A DNA stretch of 64,000 bases from Nocardioides sp. TF02-7 (GCF_022437945.1 NZ_CP092535.1:3224001-3288000), one strand, 5' to 3'. Numbered from the stretch's first letter, positions 8,770 to 19,803 are shown. A program made the numbers and translations. The notes: generated from the sequence alone by a model not told the origin.

Positions 8770-10519
8770 GCACCCCCCTCCTCCCTGGGTCCCGAGGCCG
8801 ACGAGCTCACCGGCAGCAAGATGCTGACCGAGCTGGTCCGCCTGCGCGGCGCGCTGCAGGCGGCCGCGCTGCCGCTCGACCTGCCGGGAGTCGCCCCGCT
8901 GCGCGACCACCGGCAGCAGGTCATCGACCAGCTCGAGGACTACGTCATCCCGCGCCTGATGTCGCTCGATGCCCCGTTGCTGACGGTCGTCGGCGGGTCG
9001 ACGGGCGCCGGGAAGTCGACGCTCGTCAACTCCCTCGTCGGCCACCGGGTCACCGCGCCCGGGGTGCTCCGCCCGACGACGCGGTCGCCGGTGCTGGCGC
9101 ACCATCCCAAGGACGGCCGCTGGTTCGGGCAGGACCGGCTGCTGCCCGACCTCCGGCGGGTCGACCACCCGACCGACGACCCGCACTGCATCCAGCTGGT
9201 CCCGACGACCGCGGTGCCGCAGGGCCTGGCGATCCTCGACGCGCCCGACGTCGACTCCGTCGAGGAGCGCAACCGGGTGCTCGCGGGCCAGCTGCTCGCG
9301 GCTGCCGACCTGTGGCTGTTCGTGACCTCGGCTGCGCGCTACAGCGACCAGGTGCCGTGGGAGTACCTCAAGCAGGCCGCCGAGCGCTCGACCGCGGTCG
9401 CGATCGTGCTCGACCGCACGCCGCCGGACGCGGTGGCGACGGTGTCGGCGCACCTGGCCCGGATGCTGGCCTCCCGCGGCCTCAAGGACTCGCCCCTGTT
9501 CGGTGTCGCGGAGGGGCCCGGTCGACGACGACGGCCTGCTCCCGTCCGGGCACGTCGCCGAGATCCGCGGGTGGCTCGAGGCACTCGCCGCCGACCAGGC
9601 GGCGCGCGACGCCATCGTCTACCAGACCGTCGGCGGCGCCATCCGGATGCTCACCCGGCGCATCTACCCGATCGCCGACGCCGCGACCGCCCAGCTCGAC
9701 GCCCTCGGTGACCTCGCCACGGTCGTCGAGCGCCAGTACGACATCGTCCGCAAGCAGCTCGCCACCGCGGCGACCGACGGCACCCTGCTGCGCGGCGACC
9801 TCCTTGCCCAGTGGCAGGACTTCGTCGGCAGCGGGGAGCTGATCCGCTCGCTGGAGGGGAAGGTGGGCTTCGTCCGCGAGCGCCTCGTCAACGCGATCAA
9901 GGGCAAGCCCCAGCAGGCGGAGCGGGTGGGAGTCGCCGTCGAGACCGGCCTCGAGACCCTCGTCGTCGAGCACGGCGAGCAGGCTGCCGCGCGGGCGGCT
10001 GCGGCCTGGCGCGCGACGCCGTACGGCGCCCAGCTCGTCGAGCACGCGACCGACGACCTGGCGCGGGCCTCCCGCGACCTCCGCGCCCGCGCCACCCGGG
10101 AGGTCCAGGCGTGGCAGGACGAGCTGCAGGAGCTCGTGCGGGCCGAGAGCGGCGACGTGCGGGCCACCGCCCGGTTCCTGGCCCTCGGCGTGCGCGGGCT
10201 GGCGGTCACCTTGGCCGTAGTGGTGCTCGGCGGCGACCAGCCGCCGGCGGCCGCCGCCGACGCGGTGCGGCTGGCTGACCGCCTGCTCGGCACCGTCGTC
10301 GGCCCCGGTGCCGCGGGCACGCTGCGGCACCGCGCCCGGGTGTCGCTGGAGGACCGGCTCGCTGCTTTGCTCGCCGGCGAGCGCGGCCGGTACCTTGCCC
10401 CGGCCGACCAGTGGCAGCTGCGCCCGGACGCCGGGGAGCAGCTGCGCGAGGCGGCCCGGCGGGTCGACGACCTGCGCTACGCCGCCACCATGCAGAAGGG
10501 CTCGGGAGGGAACCTGTGA
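8766..10519 (+). CDS. Dynamin-like GTPase A, two frameshifts
   Basis: This is a large GTPase of the dynamin-like / YfjP group. A P-loop GGSTGAGKST lies near residue 75, PTTRSPV is a switch region, DAPDVDS is the G3 motif, and VLDRTPP replaces the classical NKxD. A long helical C-terminal half follows, with a short hydrophobic stretch (LGVRGLAVTLAVVVLGG). Frames break near 8785 (CTCCCTGGGTCC, expected GPEADELTG) and near 9518 (GGGGCCCGG, expected AEGPVDDDG). It overlaps prsW and the second GTPase by 4 bases each. Families like this (Streptomyces DynA/DynB, mycobacterial IniA/IniC) remodel membranes; that role is inferred here. Confidence 0.8.
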
Positions 10520-12154
10520 CACAGACGGAGGGGGGAGACCCGCCGCCTGCGTGAGCTCGCCACCCGCGGCACGACGATCGGCGAGCGCCTGGCCGGCCTG
10601 GAGCAGGCTGTCGCGGCCGCCCGGGGGCGGCTCGACGACGACCTCCTCGACGACCTCGAGGCGACCGTCGAGCGCGCGACCGGCCGGCTCCGGCTCTCCG
10701 CCCACCACACGGTGGTCGCGATCGCCGGCGCCACGGGGTCGGGCAAGTCGTCGACGTTCAACGCGCTCACCGGGCTCGAGCTCTCCTCCACCGGCGTACG
10801 ACGGCCGACCACGTCGTGGGCGACCGCGTGCGTGTGGGGCAGCGAGGGCGCCGAGGAGGTGCTCGACTGGCTCGGCATCCCGCCCCGGCACCAGACGATG
10901 CGCGACTCGATGCTCGACACCCGGCGCGACGACAAGGCGCTGGACGGCGTCGTGCTGATGGACCTGCCCGACCACGACTCGACCGAGGTGTCGCACCACC
11001 TCGAGGTCGACCGGCTGGTCGAGCTCGCCGACCTGCTGGTGTGGGTGCTCGACCCGCAGAAGTACGCCGACGCCGCCATCCACGACCGCTACCTCGCGCC
11101 GTACCGCACCCACGCGGGGGTCATCCTCGTCGTCCTCAACCACATCGACACCATCGCGCCCGAGAAGCGGCAGGGGATGGTCGACGACGTCCGGCGGCTG
11201 CTCGCGCTCGACGGGCTCGGCTCGGTCAAGGTGATCGCCGTCAGCGCTCGCGAGGGCATCGGCATCGACGACCTCCGCGACGAGATCGCCGCCCGGGTCG
11301 CGGAGAAGCGCAGCACGACCGCGCGGGTGGAGGCCGACATCGCCGCGGCCGTCGCGCGCCTCGACGAGGCCGGTGGCGACGCCCCGCCCCGCGAGCTGAC
11401 CTCACGACAGACCACGCAGCTGGCGGATCGGGTGGCCGAGGCCGCCGGGGTGCCCAGCGTCACCGCAGCCGTCGAGCGCTCGCTGCGCGAGCGGGCGGTC
11501 CGGGCGACGAGCTGGCCCCCGTTCGCGGTCCTCGGCCGGGTGTTCGCCCGCCGGGGCTCCGGCAGCGCGGCCGGCGACCTGCTCGCGGAGTACGGCCGCG
11601 ACCGCCGGCCGCGCGTGGCGCCGGTGCAGCGGGCGGTCGTCGACAACGCCGTCCGCGAGCTCGCCGACGACGCAGCCTCGGGTCTCGCCCGACCCTGGGC
11701 CGACGCGGTGCGCCGCGCGGCGACCGACGACCTCGAGCGCACCGACGACCGGCTCGACGCGGCCCTCGGCTCGGTCGACCTCCGCGTCGACCGGCTGCCG
11801 GCGTGGGTCACGCTCGCCCGGGTGCTGCACTGGCTGCTGCTCCTCACCGCAGTCGGCGGCGGGGCGTGGTGGGCCGTGCTCGCCGTGCAGGGCACCGTCG
11901 ACGACGCGCCAGAGGTCGCCGGCTTTCCGTTGCCGGCGGTGCTCCTCGCCGCCGGGTTGGCGCTCGGGCTCCTGCTGTGGCTGGTGTTCCGGCCGCTCGC
12001 CGGGCGACTGGCCAGGCGACGCGCCGAGGACGCCGAGGCCGGTCTGCGCGAGGCCGTCGACGAGGTGCTCGAGGCGGAGGTCGTCCGGCCGACCCGCGAC
12101 GAGCTCGCGTCGTACGCCGCGTTCCGCGCCACCGTGGCCGCCGCCCTGCGCTGA
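10516..12154 (+). CDS. Dynamin-like GTPase B, one frameshift
   Basis: This is the partner of the preceding GTPase. The start GTG overlaps its stop. A run of G bases near 10535 breaks the frame after VTQTEGG; the protein then continues RRLRELATRGTTIGERL. The P-loop is AGATGSGKSS, G3 is DLPDHDS, and G4 is LNHID. A coiled helical region follows. Two transmembrane helices near the C-terminus (HWLLLLTAVGGGAWWAVLAV and LPAVLLAAGLALGLLLWLVF) would anchor it. Only this member has a clear hairpin membrane anchor, so the pair may work as a soluble/anchored heteromer, as proposed for actinobacterial dynamin pairs. Confidence 0.82.
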
Positions 12155-12308
12155 CGGTGTGGCCGACGCCGGCCCACCTTCCGTCCACAGCCTCGGTCGA
12201 GACGGTCGTCGTCCACAGCCTCCGCACCGGACGGCGGCACGACGTCGCCGGCACCGCGTGAACTACTCCCGACCGGCCGCGAACGCGTCCGGTGAGATCG
12301 GAGGAGAC

Positions 12309-12798
12309 ATGTCCAACGACACGATGGTGACCGTCCAGGGCTGGCTGGGCAGCAACCCGCAGCTGCGCGAGGCGGCCGGCACGCCGGTGGCCAACTTCCG
12401 GGTCGGCTGCACGCCGCGCCGGTTCAGCCGCGTGCACAACTCCTGGGTCGACGGGCCGACCCAGTGGTACAGCGTGAGCGCCTGGCGCGCGCTGGGGGAG
12501 AACTGCAGCCGCTCGCTCCACCTCGGCGACCCGGTGATCGTCCACGGCCGGCTCAACCAGCGCAGCTACGAGCGCAACGGCGTCGAGGTCCCGGTGCTGG
12601 AGATCGACGCGGTCGCGGTCGGCCACGACCTCAGCCGCGGTGTCGGGTCGTTCACCAAGAACGTCGGCAGCGCGCGTCGCGAGCAGCAGCCGGGCGCGGC
12701 CAACCCGCCGGCGGAGGGTACGCGCGACCCGTGGGAGGTCGAGCCTGCCGCGTCGGCGCCTGACGACGGGGGGCGCCAAGGGCGCCGACGCTGCCTGA
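12309..12798 (+). CDS. ssb: Single-stranded DNA-binding protein, one late frameshift
   Basis: The N-terminal 110 residues form an OB fold: MVTVQGWLGSNPQLR, ANFRVGCTPR, WYSVSAWRALGEN and VHGRLNQRSY are typical of actinobacterial paralogous SSBs. The tail is acidic and ends ...APDDGGAKGADAA once one G is removed from the ACGGGGGGCG run near 12768. It lacks the DDxPF tip of replicative SSBs, so this is probably the secondary SSB (SsbB-type), not the replisome one. A strong GAGGAG site precedes the ATG. It follows the GTPase operon by 154 bases, in which two TCCACAG-containing direct repeats occur. Confidence 0.85.
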
Positions 12799-12819
12799 CG
12801 CCCGGTCCGACCCTGGACC

Positions 12820-12855
12820 GACCCGCCCGTGGGACGCGGCCACCCCGGGCGGGTC
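12820..12855 (+). terminator. Terminator after ssb
   Basis: Perfect 10-bp arms GACCCGCCCG (12820-12829) and CGGGCGGGTC (12846-12855) with a 16-base loop lie 21 bases after the ssb stop. No T-tract follows, which is common in high-GC actinobacteria. Confidence 0.65.
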
Positions 12856-12886
12856 CGACGGGCCGTGAGTGCGTAGGCTCCTCCGC

Positions 12887-14569
<1,683 letters not shown>

Positions 14570-14593
14570 CGCGCTGGACCGAGTCCGGGCGGG

Positions 14594-14623
14594 CCGGCGC
14601 CGACCGCGGGCGGTCAGCGCCGG
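14594..14623. terminator. Bidirectional terminator between ettA and marR
   Basis: Arms CCGGCGCCGACCGC (14594-14607) and GCGGTCAGCGCCGG (14610-14623) pair over 14 positions with one mismatch and a two-base gap. It lies 24 bases after ettA and includes the last codons of the convergent MarR gene. Confidence 0.7.
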
Positions 14624-15147
14624 TCGTCGCGCAGCTCGCGCTCGGGGTGGTCGGAGATCAGCCGGTCGCTGACGGCGTCCATCACCCGGCCGACCGCGGC
14701 GAAGTCGTCGGGTGAGGCCAGGTCGACGAGGTACGTGCGCACGTGCTCGACGTGGCTCGGCGCGACGTTGCGGAGCACCAGGTCGCCACGCTCGGTCATC
14801 CGGCAGACGACACCCCGGCCGTCCTCGGAGGCCCCGCAGCGCTCGACGAGGCCGGCGTTCTCCATCCGCTTCACCGTGTGGGTGACGCGGCTGCGGCTGT
14901 GGGCGAGGGAGTGCGCGAGCCGGGCCATCCGGAGCGAGCCGTCGGACTCGGAGAGGCGGACGAGGATCTCGTACTCCACCAGCGACAGCCCGTGCTGACG
15001 GCGCAGGTCCTCGTCGAGCCGGTCGAACAGCAGCGTGGTGCCGAGGACCAGCGCCCGCCACGACCGCTGCTGGTCGGCGTCGAGCCACCGCGGCTCACGT
15101 CGTGACCAGGCTTCGCGGGTCGCGTCGGTGCCCTGCTCCTCCCTCAT
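14614..15147 (-). CDS. MarR-family transcriptional regulator
   Basis: A winged helix-turn-helix repressor of 177 aa. The core LSLVEYEILVRLSESDGSLRMARLAHSL is split around the recognition helix (HSLAHSRSRVTHTVKRMENAGLVER), and the wing is DGRGVVCRMTERG. Helices at both ends form the dimer interface. A TACACT hexamer lies 6 bases before the ATG (15154-15159), suggesting leaderless transcription. The ligand and targets are unknown; the neighbouring GNAT gene in the same direction is a possible target. Confidence 0.9.
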   Translation of the reverse strand: MREEQGTDATREAWSRREPRWLDADQQRSWRALVLGTTLLFDRLDEDLRRQHGLSLVEYEILVRLSESDGSLRMARLAHSLAHSRSRVTHTVKRMENAGLVERCGASEDGRGVVCRMTERGDLVLRNVAPSHVEHVRTYLVDLASPDDFAAVGRVMDAVSDRLISDHPERELRDDRR

Positions 15148-15185
15148 CCGGGCAGTGTAGGACTTCTGCCGGGGCGCGGACGGCC

Positions 15186-15755
15186 TCAGCGCAGGTCTCG
15201 TCGCATCAGCACCCGGGGGAACCCGTTGAGCACCGAGGTCGTGTCGGCGACGTGGGTGAAGCCGGCCGCCTCGAAGTTCTTGCGCAGCCCGGCGTAGGCC
15301 ATCGTCTGGTCCACCTTCGCGCCCCGGTTGTCGAGCGGGTAGGCCTCGACCGCCGGCGCGCCCTGCTCACGGGCGTGCGCGACCGCCCCGTCGATCAGGG
15401 CGTGGGAGATGCCGCGGCCGCGGTGGCCGGGGCGGACCCGGATGCACCACAGCGACCAGACCGGCAGGTCGTCGACGTGCGGGATGCGCCGGTTGCGGGC
15501 GAAGGACGTCGCCGCCCGTGGCGCCACCGCCGCCCACCCGACCGGCTCCGTGCCGTCGTAGGCCAGCACGCCGACCGGCCCCTCGGCCAGGAGCTGCGCG
15601 ACGTAATCGCCCCGCGCCGGCCCGCGCAGCTCGTTGTTGAGCTTCGACGGGATGCGGTAGCTCAGGCACCAGCAGACGTTGGCGTCGGGCCGCTTCGGCC
15701 CCACCAGCGTGCGGACGTCCTCGAAGACGGTTGCGGGTCGTACGTCGACGGTCAT
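15186..15755 (-). CDS. GNAT-family N-acetyltransferase
   Basis: The 189-aa protein has a GNAT fold: WSLWCIRVRPGHRGRGISHAL is the acetyl-CoA-binding motif A (RxGRG type), and EAYPLDN plus NFEAAGF complete motif B. An unusual NVCWCLSYRIPS near residue 30 matches a subgroup of actinobacterial GNATs with a conserved CWC. The substrate is unknown. TAACCT lies 6 bases upstream of the ATG (complement at 15762-15767). The gene is 38 bases upstream of marR in the same direction. Confidence 0.85.
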   Translation of the reverse strand: MTVDVRPATVFEDVRTLVGPKRPDANVCWCLSYRIPSKLNNELRGPARGDYVAQLLAEGPVGVLAYDGTEPVGWAAVAPRAATSFARNRRIPHVDDLPVWSLWCIRVRPGHRGRGISHALIDGAVAHAREQGAPAVEAYPLDNRGAKVDQTMAYAGLRKNFEAAGFTHVADTTSVLNGFPRVLMRRDLR

Positions 15756-15807
15756 GCCCGCAGGTTAGGCGTCACCGCCGACGCCCGAGCGGGCGACGTG
15801 ACGGGCA

Positions 15808-15876
15808 AAACCTCCACTTGTCCGGCATTGCTTTGCCCGACAAGTTGAGGTTTCCCCGGTCGGCCGGGGAAACCTC
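15808..15876. other. Two overlapping, mutually exclusive hairpins
   Basis: Hairpin 1 pairs 15808-15827 with 15834-15853 (20 bp, two mismatches, 6-base loop). Hairpin 2 pairs GAGGTTTCCCCGG (15847-15859) with its exact complement (15864-15876) around TCGG. They share bases 15847-15853, so both cannot form fully at once. The site lies between the thiolase 3' end and the GNAT start. Apart from this and the duplicated hairpin next to it, I see nothing in 15756-16039. Confidence 0.65.
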
Positions 15877-15892
15877 ACGCGGCGCAGGCGGG

Positions 15893-16057
15893 CGGATGGC
15901 CCGAGCCGCGCAGAGGTCGCGGTCCCAGCCCGGCCGCCCGGCCGCAGCGGCTCAGCCCATCCGCTCCAGCCCGATGGTCGCGGATGGCCTGAGCCGCGCA
16001 GAGGTCGCGGTCCCCACCCGGCCGCCCGCCAGCAGCGGCTCAGGCCATCCGCTCCAG
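15893..16057. repeat. 77-bp direct duplication carrying a hairpin at the thiolase 3' end
   Basis: Segments 15893-15969 and 15981-16057 are about 92% identical, 88 bp apart. In the second copy GGATGGCCTGAGCCGC (15982-15997) pairs perfectly with its complement at 16035-16050; the first copy has two mismatches. The right arm of copy 2 contains the last thiolase codons and stop, so copy 1 looks like a duplicated gene end. Either copy could act as the thiolase terminator. Confidence 0.75.
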
Positions 16058-17254
16058 GATCAGCGCCATGCCCTGGCCGCCGCCCACGCACATCGTGATC
16101 AGGCCGGTGGTCTTGTCGTGCCAGTCGAGGCTGTTGAGCATCGTGTTCTGCAGCCGGGCGCCGGTCATGCCGAAGGGGTGGCCGACGGCGATCGCGCCGC
16201 CGTTGACGTTGAGCTTGTCCATGTCCACGCCGAGGTCCTCCGCCGACGGCAGCACCTGGGCGGCGAACGCCTCGTTGATCTCGACCAGGTCGATGTCGTC
16301 GATGGTCATGCCGGCGTTCTTCAGCGCCCGGCGGGACGCCTCGACGGGGCCGAGGCCCATGATCTCCGGCGACAGGGCGGAGACGCCGGTCGACACGATC
16401 CGGGCGAGCGGCGTTAGGCCGAGCTCGGCGGCCTTCGTGTCCGACATGATCACGACCGCGGCGGCGCCGTCGTTGAGCGGGCAGCAGTTGGCGGCGGTCA
16501 CGACGCCGTCGGGGCGGAACACCGGCTCGAGCTGCGAGACCTTCTCGTACGTGACGCCGGCCCGAGGCCCGTCGTCCCTCGTCACCACCGTGCCGTCGGG
16601 GAGCGTGACGGGGGTGATCTCCCGCTCCCAGAAGCCGTTGTCGATCGCCTTCTCGGCCAGGTTCTGCGAGCGGACGCCGAAGTGGTCGAGGTCCTCCCGC
16701 GCGAGGCCGCGGAGCCGGGCGACGTTCTCGGCGGTCTGGCCCATCGCGATGTAGATGTCGGGCAGCAGGCCGTCCTCGCGCGGGTCGTGCCAGTCCTTCC
16801 CGCCCTGGGCGTAGTCCTTCGTCCGCTCCTCCGCGTCGGCGAAGAGCGGGTTCTTGGTGCCCGGGATGTGGTCGGAGGTGCCGTGCTGGAAGCGCGACAC
16901 GGTCTCGACGCCGGCCGAGACGAACACGTCGCCCTCGCCGGCCTTGATCGCGTGGAACGCCATCCGGGTGGTCTGCACCGACGAGGAGCAGTAGCGGGTG
17001 ATGGTGGCGCCCGGGATCTCGTAGCCCAGCAGCGTCGTCACCACCCGGGCCATGTTGTTGCCCGACTCGCCGCCCGGCAGGCCGCAGCCGAGGTAGAAGT
17101 CGTCGATCTCGGCGGGGTCCAGCGCCGGGACCTTGTCGAGCGCGGCCCGGGTGATCAGCGCGGTGAGGTCGTCGGGACGGAAGTCCTTCAACGAGCCCTT
17201 GTTGGCCCGGCCGATCGGCGTACGGGTGGCGGCGACGATGACGGCCTCGGGCAT
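16040..17254 (-). CDS. Acetyl-CoA C-acyltransferase (thiolase)
   Basis: This enzyme cleaves 3-ketoacyl-CoA with CoA in fatty-acid beta-oxidation, or runs the reverse condensation. The length of 404 aa is typical of the FadA/FadI class. The nucleophile cysteine is in ITRYCSSSVQ near residue 90. The catalytic His is in GHPFGMTGAR and the second Cys in MCVGGGQG near the C-terminus; NEAFAAQ is also present. The frame is intact. It is transcribed alone toward the duplicated hairpins and is divergent from a thioesterase gene, consistent with acyl-CoA metabolism. Confidence 0.95.
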   Translation of the reverse strand: MPEAVIVAATRTPIGRANKGSLKDFRPDDLTALITRAALDKVPALDPAEIDDFYLGCGLPGGESGNNMARVVTTLLGYEIPGATITRYCSSSVQTTRMAFHAIKAGEGDVFVSAGVETVSRFQHGTSDHIPGTKNPLFADAEERTKDYAQGGKDWHDPREDGLLPDIYIAMGQTAENVARLRGLAREDLDHFGVRSQNLAEKAIDNGFWEREITPVTLPDGTVVTRDDGPRAGVTYEKVSQLEPVFRPDGVVTAANCCPLNDGAAAVVIMSDTKAAELGLTPLARIVSTGVSALSPEIMGLGPVEASRRALKNAGMTIDDIDLVEINEAFAAQVLPSAEDLGVDMDKLNVNGGAIAVGHPFGMTGARLQNTMLNSLDWHDKTTGLITMCVGGGQGMALILERMA

Positions 17255-17385
17255 GGATGCTCCTCGCTGGTCGGGTCGACGGATCCCGCCAGCCTAGTCG
17301 GGGCCGAGTGGAACAGGTTCCAGACGTGGCGCACGCCACAGCGGCCGGGAAGCGCCGCGGTCCGGGCGCATGGAACGATGCGGCG

Positions 17386-18274
17386 GTGCGGCACCGCTAC
17401 GCCTCTCCCGTCCGCTGGGCCGACCTCGACCTCCTGGGCCACGTCAACAACGCGCGCTACATCGACTACCTGCAGGAGGCCCGGGTCGACATGCTCCGCG
17501 CCCACCGCTGGTCGGGCGCGCCCGGCGGCAGCGACGCGAGCACCGACGACCTCGTCGACGCCATCGTCGTGACCCGCCACGAGATCACCTACCGAGCGCC
17601 GCTCCACTTCGGGGACCGCCCGGTGCTGATCGAGTGCTGGGTGACCGAGCTGCGCGCCGGGTCGTTCACGCTGGCCTACGAGCTCTTCGACGAGGACGAC
17701 GAGACGGGGGAGCGGACCGTCTACGCCGAGGCGCAGACGGTGCTCGCGCCGTACCGCTTCGACATCGAGAGCCCGCGCCGGCTCACCGCCGCGGAGCGCA
17801 CCGCCCCTGCAGGCGTACGTCGAGCCGCCGGCGGAGCCGTGGCAGCGGCCGGCGCCGGCCGAGGCGGGCCGGTACGAGATCGGGCACTACGCCGTGCAGG
17901 TGCGCTTCAGCGACGTCGACGTCTACCGGCACGTCAACAACGTCGTGTACTTCGAGTACTTCCAGGAGTCGCGGATCCGGTTGTTCATGGACCTCAGCCG
18001 CGACCTGCCGCGGATCGAGCAGCCGGTGGTGGTGGCGCACATCGAGGTCGACTACCTCGCACCGATCCTGCTGCGGGCCGAGCCGTACGACTGCTGGACC
18101 AGGGTGGCCCGGATCGGCCGCACGTCGGCCGTGCTGGAGTCGGAGATCGTCGACGGCGACCGGCCGCTGGCGCGCGCCCGGGTCGTCCTCGTGTTCGTCG
18201 ACCCGCAGACCCAGCAGCCGGCCGAGCCGGACCCGGTGTTCCGCCGGCGGCTGCAGGAGGTCTTCGACCTCTGA
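17386..18274 (+). CDS. Double-hotdog acyl-CoA thioesterase, one frameshift
   Basis: Two 4-hydroxybenzoyl-CoA-thioesterase-like hotdog domains occur in tandem. Domain 1 has RWADLDLLGHVNNARYIDYL and domain 2 has RFSDVDVYRHVNNVVYFEYF; both carry the catalytic D and HVNN motif. The frame breaks between them near 17808 (ACCGCCCCTGC). I chose GTG 17386, which begins VRHRYASPVRW just before domain 1; an upstream in-frame start would add an unconserved leader. It probably hydrolyses acyl-CoAs. It is divergent from the thiolase, sharing the control region 17255-17385. Confidence 0.85.
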
Positions 18275-18310
18275 CCGGCCGGTCCGCGTGGTGTGGCGCC
18301 GGCGTGACGA

Positions 18311-18885
18311 CTACGCCGTCGCTCCCGGCGACGACGCGGGCCCGACCGTGGACGTGGTGTGGACGGCGAGGACGCTGCGCAGCCGCTTGAGACCGCGGTG
18401 CCGGGCCACCCGGACGGCCACCGCGCTGATGCCGAGCGCCTCGGCGGTCGTCGCGACGTCGAGGTCGAGCACCTCCAGGCAGGTGACGACGTCACGCTCG
18501 CGCTCCGGCAGGTGGCCGAGCGCCTCGCGCACCCACTCGGAGCCGACGAACGCCGACTCGGGACCCGCCACCACGGGGTCGTCGCCGATCAGGGAGGGGC
18601 GACCGCGGCTCGTCGGCCGCTGCGGCGACGGGCGTTGGCCAGGTGGTTGCGGGCGATCCCGAACAACCAGCCCGCGAACTCCGTCGACGTGCCGTGGAAG
18701 CCCCCGACCTTCTCGGCGGCGACCAGCCACGCCTCGGCGGCGACGTCGTCGGCCGCGACGTCGATGCCGGCCAGTCGGGTCTCGAGCCACAACGCCAGCC
18801 GCCCGGCGTGAGCACGGTAGAGCTCCCGCCAGGCTTCGGGGTCGCCGCTCTTGGCCGCGGCGACGATCGCGTCGTCGGACCTCAC
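18311..18885 (-). CDS. ECF-type RNA polymerase sigma factor, one frameshift
   Basis: Region sigma-2 spans residues 15-90 (WRELYRAHAGRLALWLETRL, AAEAWLVAAEKV, EFAGWLFGIARNHLANARRR). Region sigma-4 follows the break: LGHLPERERDVVTCLEVLDL and TTAEALGISAVAVRVARHRG, the -35-binding helix-turn-helix. The shift is near 18597 (GAGGGGCGA). I chose GTG 18885. It lies 64 bases downstream, in the same direction, of the repeat protein, which has a membrane helix and may be its partner. No zinc-binding anti-sigma motif (HxxxCxxC) is seen nearby. Confidence 0.85.
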
Positions 18886-18949
18886 CGAGCGTGATCAGCT
18901 CCTGCACCGTGGTGGACGGGACGCCTCCAGTGTGCAGCAGGAAGGGCCG

Positions 18950-19803
18950 TCAGCCGGCACCTCCGGGTCCGCGGTGGCCGTGGGGTCCGCGGTGGTCGCG
19001 CGGTCCGCGGTCGTCGTGCGGTCCACGGTGGCCGTGCGGTCCGCGGTCGTCGTGCGGTCCGCGGTGGCCGTGCGGTCCGCGGTCGTCGTGCGGTCCGCGG
19101 TCATCGTGCGGTCCGCGGTCGTCGTGCGGTCCGCGGTCGTCGTGCGGTCCCCGGTCATCGTGCGGTCCGCGATCGTCGTGCGGTCCCCGGTCGTCGCGCG
19201 GTCCCCGGTCGTCGCGCGGTCCCCGGTCCTCCCGCGGTCCCCGGTCCTCCCGCGGTCCGCGGCCGTGACCGGGACCGTTGTCGGGATCACGGAGGTGGCC
19301 CCTCCGCCCGACCGCCGCCGTGGCCGTTGCCGTCACCGTCGCCCCGGCCCGGTCCCTCCCGAGGCGGCTGGCCGGTGGCCGACGGCGACGGCGCCGTCGG
19401 CTGCGTGGGGGAGGTGCTGGTGCCGGACGGCCCCGGGGACGTGGGGCCGTCCGGCGTGGAGCCGGCGTCGTCGGGCTGTGGGGTCCCGGCGCCGCCGTCT
19501 CCGTTCGTCGGCTCGACGGTGGGTGCTGGCCGGTCCGGCGACCCGAAGGGGGACTCGGGCCCCGGCAACGCACCCGCCACCCCAGGTGGTGCCTCCGACG
19601 ACGGCGACCGTGGCCGCCACGACGAGGCCCCGCACACCGGCGAGCCGTGCCCTCCGAGCGCTCGGCGCGGAGGCCGCGCCGAGCTCGGCCAGCTGGTGGA
19701 GCAGCACCGGGTCCGGCTCCAGGGTCGGTGGGGCGACCCGGAGCGCTCGGGGGACCGGCGCTTGATCATCAGCTTCCTCTGGCTCGGAGAGCAGTACCTG
19801 CAC
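18950..19803 (-). CDS. Membrane protein with GP(H/R)DDR hexapeptide repeats, two frameshifts
   Basis: A basic-acidic N-terminus with EPDPVLLHQLAEL precedes one transmembrane helix (LVVAATVAVVGGTT, about residues 60-75). Next comes a Pro/Ser/Thr-rich linker (PTSPGPSGTSTSPTQPTAPS), then a Gly/Asp/His-rich tail ending in about 16 hexapeptides GP(H/R)(D/E/G)(D/H)R. Frames shift near 19585 and near 19297 (GGGG run); removing one G from the latter joins RAEG to HLRDPDNGPGHGRGP. I chose this frame for the repeats because unit-to-unit changes are silent or conservative in it. The layout suggests a membrane-anchored extracytoplasmic or wall-reaching protein tied to the sigma factor. Function unknown. 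Confidence 0.6.
18967..19254. repeat. Sixteen tandem 18-bp repeats
   Basis: Sixteen head-to-tail units of exactly 18 bp, plus strand consensus GTCCGCGGTCGTCGTGCG, run without any indel; a seventeenth decays after 19255. Units toward 19254 carry CCCGG in place of CGCGG. They encode the hexapeptides at the C-terminus of the minus-strand gene. There are no spacers, so it is not a CRISPR array. Confidence 0.92.

Noticed and set aside
18967..19254. CRISPR-like array of 18-bp repeats
   Set aside because: The units touch each other without spacers, encode hexapeptides in an open frame, and no cas genes are present.
18851..19765. Plus-strand Val/Arg/Ser repeat protein opposite the hexapeptide gene
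   Set aside because: Unit-to-unit changes are conservative only in the minus frame, and the minus frame joins well to a membrane helix and linker.
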